A stretch of 64,000 nucleotides of DNA from an uncultured Coriobacteriaceae bacterium (lineage in GTDB: Bacteria > Actinomycetota > Coriobacteriia > Coriobacteriales > Coriobacteriaceae): NCBI GenBank assembly GCA_949298635.1, contig CASFXG010000001.1, positions 29,979 to 93,978 on the forward strand, read 5' to 3'. The position numbers and the translations under genes are program-made. Positions 1 to 8,759 of the stretch are shown piece after piece. The notes beneath the pieces were generated by a model. The model was given only the letters and a program-made list of their open reading frames with translations. It ran no database searches and was not told the DNA's origin. Within the stretch, counting starts at the first letter, position 1. Each line of letters opens with the position of its first letter.

Positions 1-21
1 CTCAAATGACCGAGAACTCTA

Positions 22-1125
22 CTATTCAGCCGTTCCCATGGAATCGACATCGTCATCAATGACTGCATCCCCGGTGGGTTCATCGGAGAAATCAAGCCCA
101 CAGGCGACGCGCACGCGGTTCTCGATCTCGTCGCTTAGGTCGGGATGCATCTTGAGGAAGTCCTTGGCGGCCTCGCGGCCTTGACCAAGGCGCTCGGAAT
201 CATAGGTGTACCAGGCGCCCGATTTCTTCACCACACCGTAGTCGACGCCCATATCGAGGATGGAGCCCTCTTTCGAGATGCCGGTACCGTACATGATGTC
301 GAACTCAGCCGTCTTGAAGGGGGCGGCCACCTTGTTCTTGACAACCTTGCAACGCACGCGATTACCGACGATGTCGTCTTTAACCTTGATGCTCTCGATG
401 CGACGGATCTCGATGCGTACCGAGGAAAAGAACTTGAGTGCGCGACCGCCCGTGGTGGTCTCGGGGTTGCCGAACATGACGCCGATCTTCTCGCGTAGCT
501 GGTTGATGAAGATACAGGTTGTATTCGACTTCGAAAGGGAGCCAGCGAGCTTACGCAACGCTTGGCTCATAAGACGAGCCTGCAGGCCAACCGAGGAGTC
601 GCCGATCTCGCCCTCGATCTCCGCGCGAGGAACGAGCGCGGCGACAGAGTCGATGACGACGGCATCGATGGCGCCGGAGCGGACGAGCATGTCGCAAATC
701 TCGAGCGCCTGCTCACCGGTATCGGGTTGCGAGATGAGCACCTCGTCGATATCGACGCCGATACGCGCCGCATATGCGGGATCGAGCGCGTGTTCGGCGT
801 CAATGAACGCGACGATGCCGCCGGCAGCTTGCGCCTCGGCAAGGATCTCTAACGAGAGCGTCGTCTTACCTGAGGACTCGGGACCGTAGATCTCAATGAT
901 GCGCCCGCGCGGAACGCCGCCGATACCGAGTGCGGCATCGAGCGAGAGCGCACCCGTTGGGATGGCCTCGATTTCCATCTCAGGGCCGCCGTCGCCGAAG
1001 CGCATGATGGAACCGCTGCCGAACTTTTTCTCGATCTCGGCCTTAGTGGCTTCGATCATCTTATCCCGCTCCTCGCCGAAGGTGCGCTCGTGAATGGTCT
1101 TAACCGGGCCGGAACTCTTAGCCAT
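22..1125 (-). CDS. recA: RecA recombinase
   Basis: RecA polymerises on single-stranded DNA in the cytoplasm, drives homologous pairing and strand exchange, and stimulates LexA self-cleavage. The 367-aa product has the Walker A motif [10 protein letters not shown] near residues 81-90, the [11 protein letters not shown]alker B region and the [20 protein letters not shown] segment that spans DNA-binding loop L2. The length is normal for the family. The N-terminus carries about 15 residues before the usual start of homology. The ATG is preceded by GAGGAGG, and a sigma-A-type promoter containing a LexA-type palindrome sits about 30-60 bases upstream. The gene is separated from pncC by about 520 gene-free bases, so it is probably transcribed on its own. 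recX, a frequent downstream partner, would lie beyond the window edge. Confidence 0.98.
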   Translation of the reverse strand: MAKSSGPVKTIHERTFGEERDKMIEATKAEIEKKFGSGSIMRFGDGGPEMEIEAIPTGALSLDAALGIGGVPRGRIIEIYGPESSGKTTLSLEILAEAQAAGGIVAFIDAEHALDPAYAARIGVDIDEVLISQPDTGEQALEICDMLVRSGAIDAVVIDSVAALVPRAEIEGEIGDSSVGLQARLMSQALRKLAGSLSKSNTTCIFINQLREKIGVMFGNPETTTGGRALKFFSSVRIEIRRIESIKVKDDIVGNRVRCKVVKNKVAAPFKTAEFDIMYGTGISKEGSILDMGVDYGVVKKSGAWYTYDSERLGQGREAAKDFLKMHPDLSDEIENRVRVACGLDFSDEPTGDAVIDDDVDSMGTAE

Positions 1126-1153
1126 GGAATCCTCCTCTTAGGTTGCCACATGC

Positions 1154-1182
1154 ATCATACGCGAACAGCTGTTCGCAGTCAA
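1154..1182 (-). promoter_or_regulatory. recA promoter with embedded LexA/SOS box
   Basis: On the minus strand TTGACT (1177-1182) and TATGAT (1154-1159) are separated by exactly 17 bases, a near-consensus sigma-A promoter. The spacer holds the perfect palindrome GCGAACAGCTGTTCGC (1161-1176), which matches the Gram-positive LexA operator pattern CGAAC-N4-GTTCG. A repressor bound there would block RNA polymerase directly. Site and spacing are seen in the sequence; LexA binding is inferred. Confidence 0.85.
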
Positions 1183-1387
1183 GCTTGATACCGAAATGCT
1201 ACCGCGCCAACCTTGCAGATTCCCAACAGCCCTCTCGCACGAACCTTGTCACAATCTAAAACGCACCTGTCAGTTTTCCAGGAAGCTGCGAAAAAATCCC
1301 ATCAGGTGTGATTCAGCCCAGTAACCAGTAAGAACCACCACGCCCATTTCAACAAAGAAACACCATGCATTCTTATAGTGCTAGACC

Positions 1388-1470
1388 GCTCCTGTGTCGG
1401 CGTCTTGGTTTCAGCATCCGATTCGCTTCGCTCACGAAGGATGCTGAGACCAAGACGCCGCCACGGGAGC
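1388..1470. repeat. Long hairpin A (32-position stem, 19-nt loop)
   Basis: Arm 1388-1419 pairs with 1439-1470. Of 32 positions, 29 are Watson-Crick, two are T·G wobbles and one (1397/1461) is a mismatch. The 19-nt loop 1420-1438 is the exact reverse complement of the loop of the neighbouring hairpin B, although the stem sequences are unrelated. The loop can itself fold a CTTCG-CTCA-CGAAG mini-hairpin using the adjacent stem base. Confidence 0.85.
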
Positions 1471-1548
1471 TCTGGAGACGAAAGTGCACGTGGCTCGATG
1501 CAACCAGTGTGTGCGATTATCGGTTGGTAAGATAAAGCCTCAGCAAAG

Positions 1549-1633
1549 TGCCCCGCCCTAAGGCGTTTCCTTTCGGAGCCCTTCGTGAGCGAAGCGAATC
1601 GGGCTCCGAAAGGAAACGCCTTAGGGCGGGGCA
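1549..1633. repeat. Long hairpin B (perfect 33-bp stem, 19-nt loop)
   Basis: Arm 1549-1581 pairs perfectly with 1601-1633. The loop 1582-1600 reads TTCGTGAGCGAAGCGAATC. The structure ends 12 bases before the pncC stop codon, so it could protect or terminate that mRNA. No T-run follows on the minus strand, so it is not a standard intrinsic terminator. Confidence 0.85.
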
Positions 1634-1645
1634 ACGCGCAGGAAG

Positions 1646-2143
1646 CTATCCCTCTTCTACCGCACTCAGCAGCATCTGGAGCGCATGCAAACAAGCCGCC
1701 TGGCGCACGTCCTCGCGCGTCCCCTCGAACCTGCAACATTCCGTACGCACCACGCAATCACTCGCGAGACCGAAATAGACGGTGCCCACGGGGTCTTCCT
1801 CCGTGCCGCCTCCAGGCCCTGCGTAGCCCGTCGTGCTCACCGCGAGCGTGCTCCCGAATACCCTGCGTGCACCTTCAGCCATCTCGGAGGCACATGGGGC
1901 GGAAACGGCGGTGAAGCGCTCGAGCGTATGCAACGATACGCCAAGGACGGCATGCTTGATCTCATCGACATAGGTCACCGCTCCGCCGCGCAGCACATCC
2001 GAGGCTCCAGGGATGTCGGCGATCGTCGATGAGACGAGTCCCGCCGTGCATGACTCGGCGGTGGAGAGCGTTACCCCGCGCTCATAGCAGAGGAGCACAA
2101 GCTCACGCGCCTTCTCTTCCGCAGCTTGAACAGCACAGGTCAT
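1646..2143 (-). CDS. pncC: CinA C-terminal-domain nicotinamide-nucleotide amidase
   Basis: This is a stand-alone CinA C-terminal domain of 165 aa. The family hydrolyses NMN to nicotinate mononucleotide plus ammonia, a pyridine-nucleotide salvage step. The diagnostic stretch TAESCTAGLVSS lies near residues 28-39, followed by GGAVTYVDEIKHAVLGV and the glycine-rich TTGYAGPGGGTEEDPVGTV. The N-terminal COG1058 domain of full-length CinA is absent. The ATG follows GGAGG at good spacing. Placement just upstream of recA in transcription order matches the well-known cinA-recA neighbourhood, but here 520 bases separate them. The symbol pncC reflects the single-domain form; cinA is also used. Confidence 0.88.
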   Translation of the reverse strand: MTCAVQAAEEKARELVLLCYERGVTLSTAESCTAGLVSSTIADIPGASDVLRGGAVTYVDEIKHAVLGVSLHTLERFTAVSAPCASEMAEGARRVFGSTLAVSTTGYAGPGGGTEEDPVGTVYFGLASDCVVRTECCRFEGTREDVRQAACLHALQMLLSAVEEG

Positions 2144-2155
2144 GGATGCCTCCTC

Positions 2156-2782
2156 TTACGAGAAGATGACGTCGCGGCCGTTCCAGAAATACTGCACGCC
2201 CGAGACGACGGTGAGAACCACCGCCAAAATAATGAGCACGTGCGCGGCGATGACAAGGTACGCGGCAAGATAGACACCTCCGACAGACGCGATCGCGATG
2301 GCGATGAAGTAGGCGCAGAGCGCGATCATCGTGACCGCGGTCTTCCATTTCCCAAGGGTATCCGCCGCGATGACGACGCCCTTCGCTCCAGCGACCATGC
2401 GAAGCGCGCTCACGAGGAACTCACGCAGCAAGATGATAAAGACGACCCATACGCCCACGAACTCCTGCTCGAGCAAGATGAGCAGCGCAGAGAACACGAG
2501 AAGCTTATCGGCGATGGGGTCAAGGAACTTGCCGAAATCCGTGATTTCATTGCGCGACCGCGCGAGATAACCATCGAGCTTGTCCGTCAGGCTCAAGAGA
2601 ATATACAGAATGCACGCCGCCGGAGCGAGCACGGGGTCGTAGAGCGCGCCGGCCTGGATGCACGAGAGCTCGGCGAGCACCATGAACACCGGTATGAATA
2701 CGATGCGCACGCAGGTGACGATATTAGCCGGCGTCCAAACGCTCGGCGCGCCCTCATCCCTATTCTTGGTTTCTGGATCCAT
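2156..2782 (-). CDS. pgsA: CDP-diacylglycerol-glycerol-3-phosphate 3-phosphatidyltransferase
   Basis: This membrane enzyme makes phosphatidylglycerol phosphate from CDP-diacylglycerol and glycerol-3-phosphate, the committed step to phosphatidylglycerol and cardiolipin. The CDP-alcohol phosphotransferase signature DG-x2-AR-x8-G-x3-D-x3-D is complete in DGYLARSRNEITDFGKFLDP and the following IAD. Several hydrophobic helices follow. I prefer the ATG at 2782 because GAGGGT lies five bases before it; an in-frame ATG at 2806 would overlap rimO by 14 bases and has no clear ribosome site. It is co-directional with rimO upstream and pncC downstream, with very short gaps, so the three are likely cotranscribed. 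Confidence 0.93.
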   Translation of the reverse strand: MDPETKNRDEGAPSVWTPANIVTCVRIVFIPVFMVLAELSCIQAGALYDPVLAPAACILYILLSLTDKLDGYLARSRNEITDFGKFLDPIADKLLVFSALLILLEQEFVGVWVVFIILLREFLVSALRMVAGAKGVVIAADTLGKWKTAVTMIALCAYFIAIAIASVGGVYLAAYLVIAAHVLIILAVVLTVVSGVQYFWNGRDVIFS

Positions 2783-2792
2783 GTGACCCTCG

Positions 2793-4145
2793 CTATTCCA
2801 CGACATGACCGACGAGCTCGTAGCAGAAGCTGTCGGTAAACTCGACCTCTACGATATCACCAACGGTGGCCTCGGTGGCATCGAGATGCACCGCGCCATC
2901 GGAATCCGGAGCCTGGAACCATGCATGTCCGATGAGCTCAGGTCCTTCGTCCGTCTCCTCGATGCCGTCGACGATCACCTCGGCACGCTCCCCCACGTGC
3001 GCAGCGGTCGCCGCGAACCCGAGCGATTCGGACAGATCCATCGCGGACTGGGTGCGCTCGAGCTTCTCGGCATCATCAATCTGGTCATCCATCTTCTCGG
3101 CACGCGTCCCCTCCTCCGGCGAAAAGGCGAAAACGCTCGTATAGTCAAATCCGATGCGATTCATGAAGGCGAGCATCTGCTCGTGCTCCTCGTAGGTCTC
3201 TCCGGGGAACGCGACAAGATAGGTCGTACGAATGATCATGCCGGGAATCTCGCGACGCAGGCGCGCGAAGAGCGCTTCGAGCTCCTCCTCCGACCCGGTG
3301 CGGTTCATGGCCTTCAGGACGCGCGCGCTGCAGTGCTGCACGGGAATGTCGATATAGGGCAGCACCTCGGGGGTATCGCGAATAGCCGCGATGAGCTCGT
3401 CCGTCATCCCCTCGGGCTGCAAGTAGAGAACGCGCACCCAGACACGCTCAGGACGAACGGCTTCAGCGACGGCAACAAGGAGCTGCGCAAGGTTGCCAGG
3501 ACCGGTAACGGCTTCGTCGAAGTCCTCACCCCAGATGCCCGTGTCTTGCCCGATGAGCACGATTTCGCGCACGCCTGCGGCGACGAGGTCGCGCACCTCG
3601 GCTTCGATCTCCGCCCAAGGGCGGCTGTGGTAGCGCCCGCGAATATAGGGAATGGCGCAGAAGCTGCAGAAACGGTCACAGCCATCGGAGATCTTCACGT
3701 ATGCGACGGCGCTCTCCACGGTGCGCTTCACCTGCGGCACAAGCGGCGCCTCCACGCGCTCGCGTCCGAGCACACGGTCGACGACCGTGACGATGCCGTC
3801 CTCCTCGTCGGTGCGCACGAAGGCGGCAACCTCGGGAAGCTCGCCCGGAAGCTCCGCTCCGTAGCGCGAGGGGACGCAGCCGCACATCACGATCTTGAGA
3901 TTGCGCACGCCCGTGGCTGCCTCTTCGGCAAGCGCGAGCGTAGCCTCAATGCTCTCCTCGGTGGCGGAGGCCAAGAAAGAGCAGGTGTTCACGATCGCAA
4001 CATCGGCCTCCTCGACATCACATGCCTCCTCGTAGCCCGCTGAGAGCAGAAGTGAGCGCATGCGGTCGGTATCGACCTCGTTCTTAGCGCAGCCGAGGGT
4101 GATGAAGTAGATGGCGCCGAGGCTATCGGCGAATTGCTCAGACAT
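2793..4145 (-). CDS. rimO: Ribosomal protein uS12 methylthiotransferase RimO
   Basis: RimO is a radical-SAM enzyme with two iron-sulfur clusters that methylthiolates the conserved aspartate of ribosomal protein uS12. The 450-aa product starts MSEQFADSLG. It has the N-terminal MTTase domain (LGCAKNEVDTDRM, NTCSF, CGCVPSRYG), the radical-SAM CxxxCxxC motif in CDRFCSFCAIPYIRG and a C-terminal TRAM-like domain. The open frame extends about 100 codons further upstream into yajQ, but that part is out-of-frame overlap and the start at 4145 gives the normal family length. A second methylthiotransferase, mtaB, lies at 18-19.5 kb and is clearly distinct. Confidence 0.95.
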   Translation of the reverse strand: MSEQFADSLGAIYFITLGCAKNEVDTDRMRSLLLSAGYEEACDVEEADVAIVNTCSFLASATEESIEATLALAEEAATGVRNLKIVMCGCVPSRYGAELPGELPEVAAFVRTDEEDGIVTVVDRVLGRERVEAPLVPQVKRTVESAVAYVKISDGCDRFCSFCAIPYIRGRYHSRPWAEIEAEVRDLVAAGVREIVLIGQDTGIWGEDFDEAVTGPGNLAQLLVAVAEAVRPERVWVRVLYLQPEGMTDELIAAIRDTPEVLPYIDIPVQHCSARVLKAMNRTGSEEELEALFARLRREIPGMIIRTTYLVAFPGETYEEHEQMLAFMNRIGFDYTSVFAFSPEEGTRAEKMDDQIDDAEKLERTQSAMDLSESLGFAATAAHVGERAEVIVDGIEETDEGPELIGHAWFQAPDSDGAVHLDATEATVGDIVEVEFTDSFCYELVGHVVE

Positions 4146-4204
4146 GAAAGCCTTTCTAGTACAACGCGCCCGGACATCGTGCCAAGGCGCGGCGTTTGCG
4201 CGCG

Positions 4205-4702
4205 TTAGCGGTAGTTCGTGAACTGGAGCGGCAGGCCGTAATCGGCATCGCGGAGATACCCGATGACCTCCTGGAGCGTATCCTTTGATGCCGAGGTGAC
4301 ACGCAGCTTGTCGGATTCTATCTGGATCTTGCACTTGAGCTTGAGCGCTTTGACATCGCGGTTGATCTTCTTTGCTGTCTCCTGGTCGATGCCGTTGACG
4401 ATATGGCCGACGACGCGCACAAAGCCGCCCGATGCTGCCTGCGGCGTATCCCACGAAAGCGCTTTGATATCGATGCCTCGCTTGATGAGCTTCGAATTGA
4501 GGACGTCGGTGATCTGGCGAACGACGAAATCCGCGGGAGCGGTGATTGTGATGGTGCGATCGCCCTTCGAGAGCTCGACGGTAGAGCCTGAATCCTTCAG
4601 GTCGTAGCGCTGTGCGATCTCGCGCGCGGTCTGCTGGTAGGCGTTATCGACCTCTTGCATATCAACTTCTGAAACGATGTCGAAACTTGATTCCTTAGCC
4701 AT
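4205..4702 (-). CDS. yajQ: YajQ family nucleotide-binding protein
   Basis: This is a small cytoplasmic protein of the YajQ/DUF520 family. Some homologues bind cyclic di-GMP or nucleotides and one is reported to affect phage transcription; the role here is unknown. The 165-aa product begins MAKESSFDIVSEVDMQEVDNA and contains the typical RYDLKDSGSTVEL and DIKALSWDTPQAASGG segments. The ATG at 4702 has AAGGAGG at ideal spacing. A longer in-frame reading would run into the upstream rodZ-like gene and is rejected. Confidence 0.92.
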   Translation of the reverse strand: MAKESSFDIVSEVDMQEVDNAYQQTAREIAQRYDLKDSGSTVELSKGDRTITITAPADFVVRQITDVLNSKLIKRGIDIKALSWDTPQAASGGFVRVVGHIVNGIDQETAKKINRDVKALKLKCKIQIESDKLRVTSASKDTLQEVIGYLRDADYGLPLQFTNYR

Positions 4703-4733
4703 GATTCCTCCTTGATCGTCTGCGGTGCGCTCG

Positions 4734-6071
4734 CTAGGCAGCGGCACCGGCGCTGTCTTCATCAGTTCCCGCTTCCCCATCCGTCGCGGGGGTCTCCGGT
4801 TGCGGCGCGGTGATCGTCACCTTGGCGACGCCGGCGGTCCGGGTATCCCAGCTCACTTCTTTGCCGTTATGCGTCACAGCAACGTCCGCCGGACTGCTTA
4901 CGGTGATCTCGATCGATTCCTCAACCGTGTATTCCTTGTCAAAGGGACCTATGACGTTGTCAGCGAAGACTGAGACGCCGTCGAGCTTGATCTCGATCCA
5001 CGACGTGCTGCCCTCGGGCACGGAGATGCCGACGATGGTCTCCTCTGGTTCTGCCGGGGTCTCCGCATCGGTAGCCGGTGAGGCGGGCGATGCGGCTGTG
5101 TCTGAGGTATCCGCCGTGTCCGCAGTCTCGGCGCTCGCGGGCGACGTCGACGCCTGTGTCGTCTCGGCTGTGGCAGAACCTGCTGCCTCGGCAGAGCGAT
5201 CGGGGGCGCAGCCGCGCAGCAAGAGCAGGGCGATCACGATGAGCAAGAGGATGATGATCGCAATGCCGCCGATGGCGATCCTGGGATCCAGTCCGCCAGC
5301 AGAAGCGTTGCCGCGGCCGGCTCCTCCCCCTCCGCGCCGACCATCATAGGCGCGGCGCGCGGACCTGTCTTGACGCGACATGCCGGAACGACGGTCACGA
5401 GCGGTATACGGGGTAGCCTGGATATCGTCCGATCGACGGCCGTAGGCGCTGCCGCGCTCGCGATACCCACCGGCTCCTTGATACGAACGAGCAGAAGCCT
5501 CGTTACGACCTCCGCGAAGCCGCGACGTCGGCGTGTTCATGTTCCCGGGTCGGTTTCCACCCTGCGGCACGTAGCCGCGCTGTTGGCTATAGGGACCGCT
5601 TGAGCGCGTGCCAGGCTGCGCAACAGCTCTTTGACGGTACGGGCTGCGCGAGGCTCGGATGGGCTCATGGCCGGACTGCGATTCGGAGACGTAACCCGCC
5701 TGAGGGGGCCGCTGGGCATAGCGAGACCCGCCATCGAGCGCCATGAAGCGTCCGGTGGGGTTTTCCGAGCGTGAGCTCACGAACCCTGCAGCATCCTGGA
5801 GCCGTCCACCGGCGTGCGCGGTGTCGCGCTCGTATGCATCGAGCTCGTCGAAGTACGCATCCATGACGACGCGGGGGTTCAGCCCGAGATAGCGCGCATA
5901 GCTCGAGATCATGCCCTGAGCGTAGCCTCGTGGCGGCATGGCAGCGAAGTTACCCTGCTCAAAGAACTCGATGATCTGGGGGCGAATCTTGATGGTCGTG
6001 GCAACCTGATGGATCGAGAGCCCAAGCTGGCGCCTGCGCTCAAGCAGCATCTCGCCAAACCGTGCAGCCAT
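4734..6071 (-). CDS. RodZ-like helix-turn-helix membrane protein
   Basis: The 445-aa product has an N-terminal Xre-type helix-turn-helix of the HTH_25/RodZ kind (residues 6-75). A long disordered linker rich in R, G, S, Q and Y follows (about 100-260). A single membrane helix at about 264-287 is immediately followed by Cys288, then an A/T/D/E-rich segment, and a C-terminal beta domain of DUF4115 type (about 345-423). RodZ proteins link the MreB/elongasome or division machinery to the membrane. No mreBCD is present here, so the function is open. It follows ftsK with overlapping stop and start (TAATG), implying translational coupling with a chromosome-segregation and division gene. The linker is unusually long and basic for RodZ. 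Confidence 0.8.
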   Translation of the reverse strand: MAARFGEMLLERRRQLGLSIHQVATTIKIRPQIIEFFEQGNFAAMPPRGYAQGMISSYARYLGLNPRVVMDAYFDELDAYERDTAHAGGRLQDAAGFVSSRSENPTGRFMALDGGSRYAQRPPQAGYVSESQSGHEPIRASRSPYRQRAVAQPGTRSSGPYSQQRGYVPQGGNRPGNMNTPTSRLRGGRNEASARSYQGAGGYRERGSAYGRRSDDIQATPYTARDRRSGMSRQDRSARRAYDGRRGGGGAGRGNASAGGLDPRIAIGGIAIIILLLIVIALLLLRGCAPDRSAEAAGSATAETTQASTSPASAETADTADTSDTAASPASPATDAETPAEPEETIVGISVPEGSTSWIEIKLDGVSVFADNVIGPFDKEYTVEESIEITVSSPADVAVTHNGKEVSWDTRTAGVAKVTITAPQPETPATDGEAGTDEDSAGAAA

Positions 6072-8758
6072 TAGAAACCCCCTAACCCGTCGTCGTCGGA
6101 CATCTGGGACTCAAGGCTTTGGAGCTCTTCAAGTGCTTGTTCATCGAGCAGGACCTCGCGCGGCTTCGAGCCATCAGGCGGACCCACGATGCCTTTCTCC
6201 TCAAGCATGTCCATGATGCGTCCGGCACGGGCGTACCCGACCTTGAGTCGCCGTTGCAGACTCGACGTCGAGCCGAGTTTCGACTCAACGACGAGACGCG
6301 CGGCCTCCCAGATGAGCGGGTCGTCTGCGGACGCGCCGCCCGAGCCAGAGCCAGCGCCCTGCATCGCCGCGGGAGCGACCGCGGAGAGGATTTCCTCGTG
6401 GTACTCCGCCGGCGACTGCTCCTTCACGAACTCGACGACACTGAAGATCTCCTCGTCGGAGACATAGCAGCCCTGGATACGCTTGGGTTTACCCCAGTCC
6501 ACACGACTGAAGAGCATGTCGCCCTGACCGATGAGCTTCTCGGCACCCGTCTGGTCGAGGATGACGCGGCTATCGATGCCCGTCGCGACGGTGAGGCCGA
6601 TGCGATTCGTGATGTTCGCCTTGATGAGGCCGGTCACGACGTTGGAACTCGGGCGCTGCGTGGCAACGATCATGTGGATACCCGCTGCGCGGCCGAGCTG
6701 GGCGATGCGTACAATCGATGCCTCGACGTCTTTGCCGGCGACCATCATGAGGTCGGAGAGCTCGTCGATCACGATCACGAGATAGGGCATCTTACTCGGC
6801 GGGTTATCGTACCTCTCAAACTCGCCGGCAGCCTGCTTCTCGTTGAACGTCGAGATCTTGCGCACGCCGATCCGCTCAAAGATCTTGAGGCGTCGCTCCA
6901 TCTCGGATACCGCCCACTGCAGCGCGCTCGCGGCCTGTTTGGGCTCAGTCACGACGGGCACGTAGAGATGCGGCAAGCCGTCGTAGGGTGCGAACTCGAC
7001 ACGCTTAGGATCGATCATGATGAGGCGGACGTCCTCGGGGAACGTGCGCATAAGAAGGCTCATGAGGATGGAAGAGATGACGACGGACTTGCCCGATCCC
7101 GTGGTGCCAGCGATGAGCAGATGCGGCATCTTGGCGAGGTCGGCAACCATGGGTTCGCCCTCGGAATCCCGGCCGAGCGCGAACTCCAGCGGTCCTCCCG
7201 TCACATAGGGCAGGATGTCTCCGAACGCAACCGTCTGGCGGGAGCGGTTGGGGATCTCGATGCCCACGAGCGACGTGCCGGGGATGGGCGCAAAAATGCG
7301 AACCGAATCCGTCGCAAGCGAAAGGGCGATATCGTCCTCGAGGCTTGCGATGCGGCTCACGCGCTCGCCCTCGCCCGGTTGCACCTTGAACGTCGTGACC
7401 GTGGGACCGGAGATCCAACCGACCACGCGCGAGTGCAGGCCAAACTCCTGAAGCGTTGCCTGCAGCGATTCTGCCGTCTGCTGAAGCTCGGTGTTCGCTG
7501 CGGCAGAACCCTTCGCTTGCGGACTATGGCGTAGCATCGAGGCGGGCGGGAGCTTTCGTTCGGCATCTTCAGCATCGGAAGCTGCGGGCGCGTTTTCGAT
7601 CTTACGGGAAGTCGCGCCGGATGTGGCAGGCTGCCGCACGGACGTCTCGTTTCGAGACGGAGCCTCATCGGCCTCGGTAGAGGCACCTTGACCATGGGGA
7701 TGTTTCAAGAACTCAGGAATCACCAGACCGCTTGCGCTTGCGGAAGCAGGAACCTGGGGCACCGCGTCGAGCGGTGCGTCCACAAGCGCGGTCGCGCTGT
7801 CGGCAGCCTCGTCAACAGGCTGAAGAGACTCTTCAACCCGGACGTCAGCCACGTTGGCAAAATGTTCCTCGATGGGGATGAGCGTCGTCTGCGCGCGCTC
7901 CTTCGCAAGCGTGTCCGTGAGGTCGACGAAGGGGTCTTCGTCCACGTCATCAGCGTCACGGGAAAGCAGCGTCGTCTGCACCCGATCGCCGAGGAACGTC
8001 GTTTCTGCGACGCCTTCCCCATCAAAGGGAATGGGTTCGACGCCGGCGGCGGCGCCGCGCGGAGCATACGGATTCTGACGGGCGTCAAGAGCGGAGTCAT
8101 CCCCCCAGGGGCGCTCGTTGACCTCGACGTGACGACGCTCGCGAATGCGTTCGGCCTGGTCGCGCACCACGCCGATGAAGCTCGAGACCGAAAATCCCAC
8201 GAGAATCGCTCCGGCGATGGCGATACCCACGAGAACGACGCCCGCGATGGGCTTGCCAAGGGCGGATGCGAGGACGGATGCCACCGCGAACCCAACGTAG
8301 CCTCCGGTCGCCGAGAGCTCGGCCTCCCCCACCGTGACGCCGAGCACCATGTGCTCAGGTGTGCCGACAAGCGTGATGAGCGCGATGACGGCAATGAAGA
8401 TGATGAGCGCGCCGAGGCACGTCTTCACCTTGAGGACATCCTCGCTCCGCACGAAGAGCAGAGCCGCTACGAGCAGGAGCGCAAGCGGCAGGACGTAGGC
8501 GCCGAGCCCGAATCCCAGGTGATAGAAGCCGGCAACCGCGGCGGTAATGGGCGCCGAAGCGGGGGCGATGACCGCAATGAAGGAGCAAACCGCGAAGACG
8601 GCGAGCGCGACGCCCGCGATATCGCGGCCTGACCCCCCGGAGAGCAGAGGCTCAGGCGCGGGCGCGGCGTGCGCACCGGCGCGAAGCTGCGACGACGCCT
8701 TCTTCTGCGCAGGTTTCTTCGCCTTCCCGCCCTTCGATGTACCCGTTCGAGCCGCCAC
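6071..8758 (-). CDS. ftsK: DNA translocase FtsK/SpoIIIE
   Basis: This septal DNA pump moves chromosome ends and dimers through the closing septum. The 895-aa product has N-terminal membrane helices (about 45-195), a variable acidic linker (about 210-400), a RecA-like motor with Walker [11 protein letters not shown] near 550 and [11 protein letters not shown]alker B, and a C-terminal winged-helix gamma domain that reads KOPS-like DNA ([22 protein letters not shown]). The start is a GTG preceded by GGAGGTCTAAC, the GGAGGTC lying in the last codons of rnj. It is tightly packed between rnj and the rodZ-like gene, so the three probably form one transcript. Confidence 0.95.
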   Translation of the reverse strand: MAARTGTSKGGKAKKPAQKKASSQLRAGAHAAPAPEPLLSGGSGRDIAGVALAVFAVCSFIAVIAPASAPITAAVAGFYHLGFGLGAYVLPLALLLVAALLFVRSEDVLKVKTCLGALIIFIAVIALITLVGTPEHMVLGVTVGEAELSATGGYVGFAVASVLASALGKPIAGVVLVGIAIAGAILVGFSVSSFIGVVRDQAERIRERRHVEVNERPWGDDSALDARQNPYAPRGAAAGVEPIPFDGEGVAETTFLGDRVQTTLLSRDADDVDEDPFVDLTDTLAKERAQTTLIPIEEHFANVADVRVEESLQPVDEAADSATALVDAPLDAVPQVPASASASGLVIPEFLKHPHGQGASTEADEAPSRNETSVRQPATSGATSRKIENAPAASDAEDAERKLPPASMLRHSPQAKGSAAANTELQQTAESLQATLQEFGLHSRVVGWISGPTVTTFKVQPGEGERVSRIASLEDDIALSLATDSVRIFAPIPGTSLVGIEIPNRSRQTVAFGDILPYVTGGPLEFALGRDSEGEPMVADLAKMPHLLIAGTTGSGKSVVISSILMSLLMRTFPEDVRLIMIDPKRVEFAPYDGLPHLYVPVVTEPKQAASALQWAVSEMERRLKIFERIGVRKISTFNEKQAAGEFERYDNPPSKMPYLVIVIDELSDLMMVAGKDVEASIVRIAQLGRAAGIHMIVATQRPSSNVVTGLIKANITNRIGLTVATGIDSRVILDQTGAEKLIGQGDMLFSRVDWGKPKRIQGCYVSDEEIFSVVEFVKEQSPAEYHEEILSAVAPAAMQGAGSGSGGASADDPLIWEAARLVVESKLGSTSSLQRRLKVGYARAGRIMDMLEEKGIVGPPDGSKPREVLLDEQALEELQSLESQMSDDDGLGGF

Positions 8759-8759
8759 G

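Larger units (their letters stand above)
1126..1645. other. Gene-free region recA-pncC with twin hairpins
   Basis: No credible gene lies in these 520 bases. The recA promoter occupies the left end. Bases 1388-1632 carry two long inverted repeats described as separate entries. The 79 bases between the two hairpins contain only a weak CAACC/GGTTG pairing. Bases 1183-1387 show nothing recognisable. Confidence 0.7.

Noticed and set aside
1549..1633. Intrinsic terminator of pncC
   Set aside because: The stem is long and near, but no T-run follows on the minus strand; kept as a hairpin repeat instead.
1302..1757. Minus-strand frame spanning the twin hairpins
   Set aside because: It runs through both inverted repeats and into pncC; no protein-like composition and no start signal.
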